Source of the DNA: Blastobasis lacticolella | Lineage: Eukaryota; Arthropoda; Insecta; Lepidoptera; Blastobasidae | Length of the DNA stretch: 64,000 nt | Direction of reading: 5' to 3' | NCBI GenBank assembly: GCA_905147135.1 | Contig: LR990060.1 | Span: 574,001-638,000, forward strand | Part shown: positions 23,971 through 35,251 of the stretch, piece by piece | Numbering within the stretch: the first letter of the stretch is position 1 | Layout: every line of letters starts with the position of its first letter | Position numbers and translations under genes: made by a program | The notes under the pieces: model-generated | Told to the model about the DNA's origin: nothing | The model's database searches: none | What the model saw: only the letters and a program-made list of their open reading frames with translations

Positions 23971-24223
23971 CAAAACCTAGGTACCACACCACTTCAGCAT
24001 CTAAAAGTTTGTATAAAGATGATCTCAATGAACCCCTACACGCCTTTTACTTGAAGGAGGTCCGGAAAAGCGACCTTTTCTTCTGTGACTATTTTGATCT
24101 CAATTTAGAAGCACCCTCGCGGGGGCTGCACCCTCCGACGCGGGCGCGTGCCTAGTAATTGGATAGTTAATTTACTGACAAATTGAGTGTTGTGTGATAC
24201 AGTCAATAGTCTAACTAACAGTA

Positions 24224-24586
24224 AAATCATCATCTTGGCGTAAAGTCCCGGTTGTGCTCTCGCGCACGAGGGCCCGGGGTCCGCCTTGAAAATGGTCCAG
24301 GATTTGGCAGATCAGGTACTTATAGTGGAGCGACTGCCATTTGAGCTCCGTGATTCTGTTACCAGGGGAACCTGACCAGATTGGATCACAGTTATACATT
24401 CAGTCGCCTGAATGTGCAGGTCGCATCACGATGTTTTCCCTCACTGTAAGAGCATCGGTAGCATTCAACTAATGTAAATAACTCAGAAATTAGTCATTGG
24501 TACATGGCCGAAGTGGGATTTGAACCCGGTACCTCTCGCTTACGAGTCGGATACCTGAACCACTCGGCCACTGACGCTCCTACAGA
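24224..24586 (-). mobile_element. SINE-A, full-length, with 20-bp TSD
   Basis: Complete reverse copy, tail CATCTTGGCG to head GGCCACTGACGCTCC. The 20-bp flanks at 24204-24223 and 24587-24606 (..CTAACTAACAGTA) differ at one position. Confidence 0.92.
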
Positions 24587-24774
24587 CAATAGCCTAACTA
24601 ACAGTATAGTAAGAGTAGACGTAAGTCTTTCAGGGACTGTGGCTCTCTATGTGTGTTCGTACAGCCGGTAGAAAATTTCATTGGCATGATTGCGTAATAT
24701 TGAAAATATGATAAAACTACGTTTGATTAAAGCGACTAGGTACATGGGCTATATATACTTTTTTATGACTACGG

Positions 24775-24860
24775 AGACACACGGACGGATGGTCCACCTG
24801 ATGGAAAGTGGCCACCGTCGTCCAGGACATCCGTAACCTAAGGGGCGCGGGGGACTTAGT
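24775..24860. mobile_element. LINE fragment (family J)
   Basis: GGTCCACCTGATGGAAAGTG, CGTCGTCCAGGACATCCGTA. Confidence 0.55.
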
Positions 24861-24877
24861 ACCTTTAATAACCAGAC

Positions 24878-24950
24878 CCGCAACAGAAATAATAATTCTT
24901 CTGCTCAGCCGGGAATCGAACCTGGAACCTATTGTATGGTGGACGGGCAT
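24878..24950 (-). mobile_element. SINE-D head fragment
   Basis: CCAGACCCGCAACAGAAAT and CAGCCGGGAATCGAACC. Confidence 0.6.
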
Positions 24951-25087
24951 TACACTAACAAACATAGACACAGACGTAGGTCTTTGAGGGCCATTTTTAA
25001 GCTTCACTCGTGATTTTAGAGAGTAGACAGTCCAACTCAATGCATCCGATCTTTCCTCTCAGGGTTCTCCGGGCACTGTCCTTATTG

Positions 25088-25213
25088 GACCAGTAAGAGA
25101 TCTCGAAACTGCCCGTGGCACGACCATGGACGTACGATGGGCCTGCCCGACCAGTAAGAGATCTTGAAACTGCCCGTGGCACGACCATGGACATACGACC
25201 ATTGCCAATTAGG
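25088..25213. repeat. Tandem duplication, 61-bp unit
   Basis: GACCAGTAAGAGATCT at 25088 recurs at 25149, with GAAACTGCCCGTGGCACGAC following in both; a few differences. Confidence 0.85.
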
Positions 25214-25254
25214 CCAGCGGTTGAGGCTCTCGTCAAAACACTAATCATTTTCCG

Positions 25255-25490
25255 ATTGCAATAGGTGTTTACCAAGCTTCTGTTCCGTTACTGGTTTTGC
25301 TTTGAACTATCTCAGTTGAAATTCCGGACACATCTCCATGGCTTAGGTTTGGAGTACACGCTGATGACATCGTGCTGGTGAGTGCCTCTAAGCCCTTAGA
25401 CTACCTAGACGTTGAAGCAAGTGCTAGGTAGAACCAAAGGTTTGAAAATGAACATCGACAAAACAGAGAAGGTACCTGGTTAGGTAACTC
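25255..25490 (+). mobile_element. LINE reverse-transcriptase fragment, frameshifted
   Basis: 25354-25389 reads VHADDIVLVSAS, the RT active-site block with the aromatic/Phe replaced by His. GVYQ.SV just upstream resembles the G.HQGS block; KGLKMNIDKTE follows in another frame. Pseudogenic. A possible 3' tail runs to about 25660. Confidence 0.7.
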
Positions 25491-25660
25491 CAATTCTATT
25501 TCCAACACGGGCGTAGCTCGCTACGCCTATGATTTCCAATATTGTAATTACCTAACTAGTTTAGTTAATTTTATTCTATTAATAATTAATTATTAGTGAC
25601 TTGAAATGACGATCTATTTTGTATACTATTTATTGTGCACAATAAATGTTAAATAAATAA

Positions 25661-26194
25661 ATAAATGTATATTTAATACTATGAATAAATGAATATGAAT
25701 ATCTACCCACCTTACATAACTATATCGCTGGCTGCACCGCGGGTCTCAAAACCATCCATAAAGGAAGCTGTCACTAGAACAGCAAAATTAACAAGGATCA
25801 TTTTGTTACACATACTTTTTACAACGGTAGGTACCGTTTAAAGTTTTCTATAAAACTATAAAAATTGCACCGGGAGATATTATCGGCTACTTAAATTTAT
25901 ACTAATGTAAGTTTGATCTCAGATAAAATTCATTCGCTCGAGGTGGGATACGTAGTATTATCTACCTTACGCCACCTAGTATCAAGTAGATGAACTAAAA
26001 TAGCGGACAGCGCTGGCGCTATCTGCTATTCGATAGAAATACTACTATGGTGTTCGTGTTGCTAAGTAACCGTTGTCATAGTTCCTTAAGTTATTCATAG
26101 AGGGCGCTGTAAAATTTTAGTTTCTACTTAATTCATGGTATGAAATGACCAGAAGAAATTAACCAGAAAAACTGTTAATGGGTAAATCTTAGAT
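25661..26194. other. No feature recognised
   Basis: AT-rich; (AAAT)n near 25650-25670. Confidence 0.4.
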
Positions 26195-26355
26195 GTTGTC
26201 CTTCCCTGCAAAACTTCCACTTGAATTACTCTACCTATTGTTGAATACCGCATTAAAATCTGTAGCGTAGTTTGAAAGATCTAAGCGTACCTACATACAC
26301 ACATGTCCCCTACAGAGAAACAGTAGACGGCGGGACGCGACTTTGTTTTATTTAT
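26195..26355. mobile_element. Repeat F-like 3' part
   Basis: CCGCATTAAAATCTGTAGCG, TTGAAAGATCTAAGCG, GCGACTTTGTTTTATT. Confidence 0.55.
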
Positions 26356-26737
26356 TTATTTATTGGAGTACCAGCAGCTATATAAAACATAATAATATTA
26401 TATTAGAGTCAATAAGCCAATTACAGGTCCTCGCTAGTAACTAGATATATACCTTATATAAAGATAAAATACCTCTCTCCCGCAGCAAACACGCAGATCT
26501 TGAATCGATGTCATTGTCGTGACGGTTGCAACTTGCAGATATCGATCTATTTGAGGAGCAATCAATCATCTGTTGTCAGTCGTTGACCCGAGAAGCGTAT
26601 AAGCAAATAACATTCCCGCTGCGGCTGGGGAAATTTCCTTCATATGACTGTGGCGACGTTCTGTTTTGATATCAAATAGATTAGTCATTATCGTAGCTGT
26701 CAATTCCGGCGCCGCACTTTCTTTTTAAATAAAATAA

Positions 26738-26999
26738 TCATAACGTTGGTGGTAATATCCCGGTTTGCTCTCGCGCACAATGGCTTGGATCCGCCTTGAC
26801 CGTGATCCAGGATTTGGCAGATCAGGTTGTTACTTTCCGTGACCCTGCTACCAGGGGAACATGACCAGATTGGATCATGATTACACTTTCAGTCGCCTGA
26901 GTGTGCAGGTTTCATAATGATGTTTTCCCTCACCACACCCACAACCCGGTACCTCTCGCTTACGAGTCGAATACCCACACCGCTCGGCCACCGACGCTT
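26738..26999 (-). mobile_element. SINE-A with internal deletions
   Basis: Reverse copy; the head CGCTCGGCCACCGACGCTT is present but about 100 bp of body are missing. Confidence 0.8.
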
Positions 27000-27359
27000 G
27001 GTGTACTGAATTGCGCCGACTAATTGCAATTAGTTTACTCACCTTCGTCCAATATACACCTAGATATCAACTATCGATATAAGTGCACTATGCTGGAACA
27101 AACATACACGATTGTTGTTTACTAATATAAAAAAAACACGCAAGTTTTTACTTTCGATATTCATATGAAATAATGTAAAGTGTGAGCAAATATTTTTCTA
27201 TTTTTCCATTCTATCGTTAGGTGGTTTTTCTAATTATAATATGTATATTTATTAAATAAAAAAGGGCAACATACAAAAATGATGAATTAAATAAATAAAC
27301 TCAATTATCTAACTAAAATTAAATTAACCTACACCCTAATCTTCAAATCTATATGTATA

Positions 27360-27705
27360 AATATCCCCTAGATCGCTGCCACTGTTGGGAATGGTGCCCA
27401 TTAGGGTGGCTGCGTTCCTCCGCTAGATGGTTATCCCTATACGCTGGCCGAGGAATGAGCCAGCTCTGCGCTCACCAGTGAAACGAATAAAATTGGATCT
27501 AAATTTGGCGAATAACTTTTCAGGGCCCCACGGCCCTAAAGTTTCCACGGCAAACGCCGAAAATACGCAATTATCAGCGATATTTGCATATTTACGGCTT
27601 TTAAAGGTCTCTGCATATGCTGATGTAGAGCCAATATGGGACGCCGCTAGAGTATCTACGCATGTGGCGTCCCATACTAACGGCCGACCCAGCTCCCAAG
27701 GCACG
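27360..27705 (-). mobile_element. LINE ORF2 C-terminal fragment
   Basis: Minus 27704-27423 reads GRPLVWDATCVDTLAASHI, then SRKYANIADN, VETLGPWGP, GSFLGQRIGI. The DATCVDT, VETLGPWGP and QRI order is typical of one LINE group's C-terminus. One uninterrupted 93-codon piece, no RT domain here. Confidence 0.75.
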
Positions 27706-27954
27706 AGAGATATCTAGTCAGGTCTCTTGCCACCGTCCCGTACCAGTCCCGAGGGCTCGAGAGGTGAGGGCATATTAATGCTGGCAAGAGCCCGACGTAT
27801 TATGTCATTGAGGCAGGCGTGGCGGGATAGACGGCCGGCACTTTTGTAGCATGAGAGCCCGTATAATATATTATATTATATTATATGTATAGGTTCCTAT
27901 ATAAGTATTATGTCGGGCGCGGTCCGAGTCTGCTTTTTTTTTTTTTTAATTTTG

Positions 27955-28250
27955 GACTATCCAGGCATTTGACCGCCATCTCACCTGGTGGTAAGTGACG
28001 ATGCGGTCGAAGATGGAGCATGCCTGTTTAGGAACAGCCTATTCACTCTAGCCTTGAAGGCGTCCAGATTATAGTGATCAGGGAACACACTCGCAGGCAA
28101 CGCGTTCCATTCCTTAGCCGTTCGCACTATAAAGGTTGAACCAAAGCGGCTCGTGCGGGCAGCTGGAAGATCCACGACATAAGGATGAAGCGCTCGCCCG
28201 GATCGCGTTTCCCGATGGCGGAATGAGGTCGTGCAACTGTTTCGCACACT
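27955..28250 (-). mobile_element. LINE C-terminus (family C2)
   Basis: Reads [40 protein letters not shown], with stop and 3' end CATCTCACCTGGTGG. Confidence 0.85.
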
Positions 28251-28261
28251 CTCCGAAGCTT

Positions 28262-28485
28262 AGCAATCCTTTCGATGCTCGAGGCTCTGCAGCTTAGCCT
28301 CAATTAATACTTGGCATTGTCTTGTGCTTGGTATTATCGGATATGGTCTGGCCGTTGTCGGTGGGGTGGATGTGCTCCGGTCCAGGGGCGGCCAACATGA
28401 CACTGTGTGTTTCCTTCCCGCTTTCCTCCTCTTTGACGATTGAAAGTGATATGTACATAATAAAGAAATTTTGATTTGGTTTGAT
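28262..28485 (+). mobile_element. Repeat M
   Basis: Contains ACACTGTGTGTTTCCTTCC and ATAATAAAGAAATTTTGATT, as at 56591-56775. It directly follows a LINE fragment. Confidence 0.55.
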
Positions 28486-28699
28486 TTTATTTGACCATCA
28501 TTGTAGGAAGCACAAATTTTTTTGTAATTTTTTTTATGTTACTTTTTTTCTTACTAAAAATTCTCCCTCAGGCTTGACAGATTCTATTTTTTTATTAGAC
28601 TTGCCAGGCCTTTGACGGCCACCTCACTTGGAGGTAAATGAGGATTCAGATGCGTAGTGCGATGAATTGTTACTATGCCAATAATTAAATAAATTAAAG

Positions 28700-28975
28700 T
28701 TGCCTTTCGTACTCAAACCAGCAATTATCGTTGCTCACAGAATAGATCCTTATGTCATGGATCTTCCAGCTATTAGCACGAGCCGCTTTAGTTCAACCTT
28801 TAAAATGCGTACGGCTAAGGAATGGAACGCGTTGCCTGCGAGTGAGTTCTCTGATCAATATAATCTGGATGCCTTCAAGGCTAGAGTGAATAGGCTGTTC
28901 CTATACAGGCATGCTCCATCATCGGCCGCATCGTCACTTACTGCCAGGTGAGATGGCGGTCAAATACCTGTATAG
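28700..28975 (+). mobile_element. LINE C-terminus (family C2), opposite orientation
   Basis: Reads [20 protein letters not shown] and [20 protein letters not shown]. It forms an inverted pair with 27955-28250; a short reverse scrap lies at 28595-28650. Confidence 0.85.
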
Positions 28976-29456
28976 GATACCAGTTTTCGGGGTAGACTGG
29001 TAGATAAAGCTACAAAGCTTTAAGTCCACTTTTGTACTATTTTGTGCATTAAGTATTAAATAAAATAAATAGTCTAACTTACAAAAACAAACAATATCCC
29101 AAAATTATATGTTGCTTGCTTTGCCTTGGTACCTACCCAGATAGACACATTAAACTAGTCATCCATCCATTATTCAATTCTATCATACAACTGTATATAA
29201 TACAATTATATAAATAATATTTACCTTATAAACCTGTATCAAATGAAAAGAATTCCTCAGACGATGCCTACAATCTTCCGTTATCTGAAAACATCAATTC
29301 TGAGATTTTCTTTTTATCGCACGAGTGTCAACATATAACAGGTCATCGTCGTTGCTTTGGCCTTCATTATTATCAGCCGGTTAACGTCCACTGCTGGACA
29401 AAGAGCTCACAAAGAACTGTCAGTTGGACACTTGCTTGCATCTATAATTTGGTTCA

Positions 29457-29650
29457 TATTGACTTGTCTTATTTGGTGAACAAACAATACCCAATATCAC
29501 GACTTGCCGTATCGATCACGCTACGTACGCTATGTATAGATGTCTAGAATTATATAAGAAAAACATCAAATGTGAATTTCAACGAAAACTGTACAAATTA
29601 TCCATTAATAATTTAAATAACCAAATAAGACAAGTTAGTCTGGACACATT
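29457..29650. mobile_element. MITE-4, short copy
   Basis: TTGACTTGTCTTATTTGGTG ... CCAAATAAGACAAGTTAGTC inverted ends; interior CACGACTTGCCGTATCGATC. Confidence 0.7.
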
Positions 29651-29742
29651 TTAGACAGATGGCGCGAATCAAAGGGTTGTAAGACTGGTAGACTAATTCT
29701 TGGTGAAAGTTAAAGTAGGTTTATAGATTGTACCTACCTAGA

Positions 29743-30312
29743 GCGTCGGTAGTCTAACAGATAAGGAGTCCGACTCGTACCCCGAGGCGGCGGTGATTGC
29801 TTACCATCAGACAGGCCTTTCGCCTGTATTATAAACTGTATTTTTATTTCCTGTAGGTAATGTTATAAATTGATGCAATAACGAGATTACATACATACAT
29901 ACTTATGTGCATGCTCTTACGATGAGAAAAACGTCGTGATGTGACTGAATGTGTAACCACGATCCAATTTGGTCAGGTTTCCCTGGTAACAGGGTCACGG
30001 AGATCAGACGACTGTCGCTTCACTGTACAGTACACACCTGGGGTCCTATTTTAGAATCGTTCGACTTGAGTCGAACGGCTCGACTTTCAATATTAAGTTT
30101 ACAATATGAATATTTTCATGCATGACGCTGATTTCTCTTGTTTATAACAGTTCGCTTTCGGAGAAAATATTTTAACAAAATTGAAAATCGTTCGACTCGT
30201 GGCGAACGTTTCAAAAATAGGGCCACTGATCTGCCAAATTCTGGATCATGGTAAAGGCGACTCCCGGACTGTCGCGCGCGAGAGCACAACCGGGACATTA
30301 ACACTAAGATGA
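29743..30312 (+). mobile_element. SINE-A split by MITE-2
   Basis: Degraded head at 29743, body from 29900, interrupted at 30041-30225, tail CTGCCAAATTCTGGATCATG to CATTAACACTAAGATG. Confidence 0.75.
30041..30225. mobile_element. MITE-2 copy a, inside SINE-A
   Basis: Ends GGGTCCTATTTTAGAATCGT and CGTTTCAAAAATAGGGCCA are inverted; CTG is duplicated at 30038-30040 and 30226-30228. The SINE consensus shows a single CTG at this place. Confidence 0.75.
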
Positions 30313-31139
30313 CCACGGCTACCTCCAAAACCAATGCGGCTTGGCATAAGACATGAAGCCTGCTATAATTCTAGCCCAAAGATGACGTGTGTGTTGACAA
30401 AACGAGCGCCTCCGAATATCTGTTTGCTTGTCAAGTGATCAGACACGACGCGGCCGGTGCGTTACGTGTCACCATGGAAAATTATGCAGTTTGGTTTGTA
30501 CTTACAGTCAAATCAAATCAAAATCAATTTATTTATTGAGTACGACATAAAATATAGTAGTAGAAAAGCCTCCTCCACCTAGGATCCTTTCGAACTCTCG
30601 GTCATACGGACCGCGTCAGACCTAGGGCCTAATTCTGTGACATCTCGAATTCGACATATTTTTTCTAGCCACAAATCTCCACTAAAAATCACATTGAAAT
30701 GTCTATTGTAACCAAAATATGTTTTCTCAACTATCTTCGACAGTTGTATATTGTTGATGATCAATTTCAGTGACCGTTTAAAAAAAAAAGGTCGGACTAT
30801 AAATAAAATAAAAAATTGTTTTATTAGTTTACACAAAGGTTACATAATTTCGTTGATAATCATATAAGGTACGAACATAACGCCTTTGTGGGAACCTGGA
30901 GTCTGAAAAAGGCTGAATACCTGTACTACAGATCTCCAGGCTCCCCCCCACAGATGAGATCAATATATCAGAAAAAGATAAAAAATAAAAAATAAAGTGT
31001 GAATGCTTATATATGAGACGTGTACGAGTGAGTGTGCATGTGCGTAACTATAGTTGTCACAGCGCGGGTATCGGTCCCCTGATCAGGCGTAATGCGCGCG
31101 CGCCGGTGGCTCTTTGAACGACTATGCAGTTATTGTGAT

Positions 31140-31450
31140 AGAAAAGTAGGAAGGGACCACGCAGAATACCTATCGGTTACCTACGCGGGATACCTATCGG
31201 TTGCCCAAGAGCCGGAGTACACTTACCGACGGCACCGACGGACCGTGCCCGTCAATGCCAGGCAGAGCCAGGCAGCCCCCGACAGTGTTTGGTAGAGTTA
31301 GGCAGCACCTGACAACGGCAGGCAGGGCCGGGCAGCGCCCGAAAATGACAGGCGCAGAGGCAGAGCCGGGCAGCGCCCGGGAGGGCTTGGTAGAGTTAGG
31401 CAGCGCCTGACAACGGCAGGCAGGGCCGGGCAGTGCCCGACAATACCAAG
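31140..31450. repeat. GC-rich degenerate tandem repeats
   Basis: GGTAGAGTTAGGCAGC and ACGGCAGGCAGGGCCGGGCA blocks at 31291 and 31390 (period about 99), built from GGCAGxxCCGGGCAGCGCCC sub-units. A 28-bp pair with ATACCTATCGGTT precedes it (31168, 31188). Confidence 0.8.
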
Positions 31451-31609
31451 CAGATCGGGACCTTGTCTGACAACAAATGAAAGAATGAAATAATTATTTA
31501 TCTAATCAAGAATACGTTAATTAATCTCTTTTTAGAGAATAGCTAAATTGTAAGTAAGAGAAATCTAAAAGAGCAATTCCAAGTAGGGGCAAAATAAGTA
31601 AAAGAAATG

Positions 31610-31745
31610 TCAGGTGGTAGTACTCTGTCAAGCCTGAGGAGTCCGCCTGGATCCACCGCCTGGATACCTATCCCTCCCAACAATGTTCCGGTTTAAAGGA
31701 TAGGGTAGCCAGCATAATTGCAGTCATGATGCATTCTCAGTCTAG
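31610..31745 (+). mobile_element. Family K fragment
   Basis: GGTAGTACTCTGTCAAGCCT and TAGCCAGCATAATTGCAGTC. Confidence 0.65.
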
Positions 31746-31824
31746 TCATGAGCCATTCTGTTACTTGGTTCTTATATCATGGGGTTCGGCAGAATAGATT
31801 ATGGCACCGGCCCCTTCGGGAGTC

Positions 31825-32100
31825 ACGGTCTTTTTTTTTTACTATCCACTTGATGGCAAGTGGTAACTGTCAACCGTAACATCTACCATTAGGTGCCAGG
31901 CAACAAAAATGCAGGACCGCAGCTGCGTTGTCACTGCAAGGACTAAGCTGAAATTCCTTATGCCCGTAATTGCGTTGGCAACTTTCTACAAACCAAAGTA
32001 TAACAATGCGAGCATTGTCGCTTGGCGGCAGATATAGATAAGGCGGTGGTACTCAACCAGGCGGACTCCTCAGGCTGGAGAGAGTCCTACCACCTGATAA
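31825..32100 (-). mobile_element. Family K reverse copy
   Basis: GTTGTCACTGCAAGGACTAA, CTTGGCGGCAGATATAGATA, CAGGCGGACTCCTCAGGC. Inverted relative to 31610-31745. Confidence 0.65.
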
Positions 32101-32164
32101 AAGTTGTCGTTAATATCTGAAGCGAGGCGGGATCGACGACCTCGCACTTAGTACAACCGTTATA

Positions 32165-32265
32165 TTCATCATCATAGCCTATAACAGTCAACTGCAGGAC
32201 TTAGGGCCTCTCCCACAAAAGGGGAGGTAATTGCCATAATCTCTACGGTTGGCAGGCGGGTTAAT
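32165..32265 (-). mobile_element. SINE-B 3' half
   Basis: CATCATCATAGCCTATAAC to GGTTGGCAGGCGGGTTAA. Confidence 0.8.
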
Positions 32266-32482
32266 ACGGCAAGGTAATATAATTGTTATAAACAAACTTT
32301 GATTCCCGGTCGGGAAACGTCGGTTTAAATCAAACAAATTGTAGCCACTGTCAACATTGCCGCAAACTCTCCTCTGATAGGCCCTAAACGATGTCAATAG
32401 CCACAAATTGCCTTCGTGATTCCGTACGAGGCTGTAATCTCGTTATCTCGTGTCTCTACATTGCATATGTACTCTACATAGA

Positions 32483-32600
32483 GTGCCACAAAATTATGTA
32501 AACTGCAAACGGTGTCGCTGTTGTTGACAACGAAATGACGTTTCGTATTGACGATGCTTAGTTCCAGGTTTCGCCACCGGGTCAGATAAGTTTGTGGAAC
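32483..32600. mobile_element. MITE-7 copy 2
   Basis: GTGCCACAAA left, TTTGTGGAAC right; core GGTGTCGCTGTTGTTGA as in copy 3. Confidence 0.6.
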
Positions 32601-32605
32601 AGAGA

Positions 32606-33338
32606 TGTTTGTTTAGATCCAGATTTAGTCAGTCCAATTGTTGTTTTTCGTAGAGACGGCCGTGTGTGGTGGGCTTTATGCGAATTGTTGACTCTTGTTT
32701 TTTGTAAAGTGCTCTAGTGAGTTTAAGGTAATTATAATTTATCTATAATTCGTGTAATACGTTCTTGTGTGAAAAAAAAAATTTTTTTTAATTAAAAAAC
32801 TATTAAAGCTTAAACACGAATATTAAAATTGAAAAGACTGCCTGCATGTACTATATACATAGAGTTGATATAATTAAACGATAATAATAGGTCAAATTCG
32901 GTCAAAAATTATTTAAATTAATCAAATGATCACTTTTAATGTTATTATTTTCTTTTTATACATAAATGACCCAGTAATATAGAATAATAATTTCCCTTTA
33001 TAATAAATTAACCCTTTAACAACACAGAGAGTAGATTTTCATACATTATTAGCCCAAAAAACCAACCAAGCATTTCAAATTACTAAATTAGACCCAATTC
33101 ACACAGTTACCTACAAAACTAATAACAAAGAACATTTTCATCTCTCTCTGTAGTCTACAGTCTACATACACAATTAAATAATCCTTAAAAACACGTAACA
33201 GAACAAAGTTAAAACTCTATGTAGAGATGTAGAGTAGCCGGCGAAATGCGCGTGCGAGAATCATGTGAGTCAAGTTGCGCCGACCGCCCGCCAGAGGCGC
33301 CACTGTCTATGCAGAATACAACACAGCTGTTTCCGATT
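32606..33338. other. HYKK upstream region
   Basis: AT-rich with no repeat copy recognised, apart from CTACAT-type bits at 33150-33235; GC-richer for the last 100 bp, as expected of a promoter-proximal region. Confidence 0.35.
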
Positions 33339-33344
33339 TCAGTT
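33339..33344 (+). promoter_or_regulatory. Possible initiator (TCAGTT) for HYKK
   Basis: TCAGTT matches the arthropod initiator consensus TCAKTY, 34 nt upstream of the ATG at 33378. No TATA box is seen 25-35 nt upstream. The motif is short and may be chance. Confidence 0.25.
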
Positions 33345-33377
33345 AAATTATTTTACAATTTCTACAAAAAGTAGAGT

Positions 33378-33423
33378 ATGAAGAAAGACTACGACCTTAA
33401 GAATACAGCTTCAGAATCAACAG
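33378..33423 (+). CDS. Hykk: HYKK candidate first coding exon (alternative N-terminus)
   Basis: ATG at 33378 (A at -3) reads MKKDYDLKNTASEST and then one base before a consensus donor CAG|GTAAGT at 33424. An in-frame TAG lies at 33372, just upstream, so the ORF starts here. The exon ends in phase 1. The next plausible acceptor (tttacag, ending 38714) begins with two bases that complete a Gly codon, followed by KSSFK and then the Met at 38732, in frame with no stop. The joined product would be 390 aa. I infer this from splice phase and signals only. It could instead be a 5' UTR exon with the 38732 ATG used, or chance. Confidence 0.55.
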
Positions 33424-33483
33424 GTAAGTGATGATAAGTAAACATCAATAAAATAGCATCTTGGAGTCTATATCCTAACTGTT

Positions 33484-33617
33484 AGAGGTATATTAGAGGT
33501 CTCTTCAGAGGCGGGCAACGCGTTGGTGACTCCCCTGGTGTTGCTGATGTCCATAGGCGGCGGTGACATCTTTCCATCAGGTGGCCCGCTTGCCTGTTTG
33601 TCTGCCGCACAACATAA
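33484..33617 (+). mobile_element. LINE 3'-end (family C1), just after HYKK exon 1
   Basis: GAGGTATATTAGAGGTCTCTT, GGTGTTGCTGATGTCCATAG, CATCAGGTGGCCCGCTTGCC and an A-rich tail. Confidence 0.8.
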
Positions 33618-33628
33618 AAAAAAGCTAT

Positions 33629-33892
33629 GCTCTCGTGACCTGACCGTGACCCAGAATTTGGCAGATCAGGTTTATAGTGGAGCGGCTGCCATTTGTGATA
33701 GAAGACCCTGTTGTCAGGGAAACCTGACCTGATTGGATCATGGTTTTACAATGGATCCAGTGGCCTTAATTTGCAGGTTTTATCACGATGTTTTCCCTCA
33801 CCATCGCATCGGTTAGTGTTCAACTAATGTACATAACTCTGAAAAAGGTCATTGGTACTTTGCGCCAGGGAATCGAACTCGGTACTAGTTAG
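33629..33892 (-). mobile_element. SINE-A in HYKK intron 1
   Basis: Reverse copy with body GATTTGGCAGATCAGG-like start and diverged head ATCGAACTCGGTACTAGT. Confidence 0.75.
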
Positions 33893-34093
33893 TCTTAGGC
33901 TATTCATGCTCTCTTTTGTATCTAATTATCATCGTTTCATACCGTATTTTCAACTCTCAAGGGTGGCTCGTACCAAATGTTTAAACGCATATACTTAAAC
34001 AAAAAACTTCATACAAAAACACGTTAAACGTCATTCTTAAATGTGTTTAAGGATTTGGTGCAAACGGAGCAAAGCCCGAATATTTTTTTTTTA

Positions 34094-34360
34094 TACCTCT
34101 AAGGTGGCATGCAAGCTTACGGCCTGCCTGATGGTAAGCAGACACCGCAGCCTATGAACGTTTGCAATACCAGGGGCATCACCCACGCGATGCCGACCCC
34201 GTAGAAACCTTTTTACCCCTTTCTTGTAGAACTCCATGTTGTACTCTCCAGGTAAAACCTCGCCAGGTAGTTAATTACACAACCTTAGTGTGCGTGTTGT
34301 TGAAGTATCAACTTAAATGCGTTCAACAATTTGGTGCTAGCCGCCCTAAATATCTCTGTC
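34094..34360 (-). mobile_element. LINE 3'-end (family C3)
   Basis: GCAAGCTTACGGCCTGCCTG, CACCCACGCGATGCCGACCC, with C-terminal codons on the minus strand. Confidence 0.7.
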
Positions 34361-34364
34361 AATC

Positions 34365-34435
34365 ATAATAAAGGAGGGGAATCATATGATGGGAAGGAAA
34401 CACACAGTGACATGTTCATAAGTAGTCCCAATTTG
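34365..34435 (-). mobile_element. Repeat M fragment
   Basis: Reverse GGAAGGAAACACACAGTGAC block shared with the two longer copies. Confidence 0.5.
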
Positions 34436-34439
34436 AAGT

Positions 34440-34690
34440 CATCATCATCGTCCTAGCGCTTATCCCGGCCTCTGCCAGGGTTCGCTTTCCTACTCATTCT
34501 TCTCCACTTCGCCCGGTCTTCGGCATCCTCTCGTCGTAAGCCGTTGGCTCTCGCATCCGACTCAGCGATGTCAATCCATCGCTTCTTGGGTCGCCCACGG
34601 GGCTTCTTCCCTGATACCGGCAGATTCAGCCACCTATTTCCCACGTATCCCAGCTTACGCAACACGTGACGAAGTGTCCGTGGTCCGTAG
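34440..34690 (-). mobile_element. LINE C-terminus
   Basis: Reads LPVSGKKPRGRPKKRWIDIA then DARANGLRREDAEDRAKWRR: the GRPKKRW...DRAKWRR tail of many LINE polyproteins. Similar at 36670 and 53585. Confidence 0.8.
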
Positions 34691-34959
34691 TCACAATTTG
34701 AAGTTCCTAGATATAATTCTCCCTCTCTTTTGACATTGACACCGTTGTTCTGCTGAAGGTCTTCGCAGTTTCGATCCCGACGAGAGATAAAAAAAAACAG
34801 TTGTTATCTCGAGACAAAGTAGCGAACGGATTTACATAGCATTATCTAAGTAGTTACATTACGTTATGTAGGCGACAGTGTTTATGTAATTGTTCTGTTA
34901 GAGATTTAACAAGGTTTGCGTTTGACGTAAAGACTAACATATTAGTCGCAGAATATAAA

Positions 34960-35225
34960 ATATATTTACGCGCGACTTCGTTTGCGTGGCGTCCTACCCC
35001 CTCCCCATTTCCTACACCTACCCTACACTACCCTACATCTACTCTACCCTACGTAGAGCAGCTACGCCTGGTCTGCCTACCCTTTTTTCTTGCTTAGGAA
35101 CCTTCCTTTTTAATAACTCTATCTATTGTTGAAAACCTCATTAAAATCCATTGCGTAGTTTAAAAGATCTAAGCATATTGACAGGCGGTGGGAAGCGACT
35201 TTGTTTTATACTATGTTTAGATACA
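34960..35225. mobile_element. Repeat F-like element
   Basis: TTTACGCGCGACTTCGTTTG, CTACACCTACCCTACACTAC, AAAAGATCTAAGCATATTGA, GCGACTTTGTTTTATACTA. Confidence 0.65.
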
Positions 35226-35251
35226 TGTATATAAAACTGACGGTTATTAGC

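Noticed and set aside
27427..27717. 96-codon plus ORF
   Set aside because: Shadow of the recognisable minus-strand LINE C-terminus.
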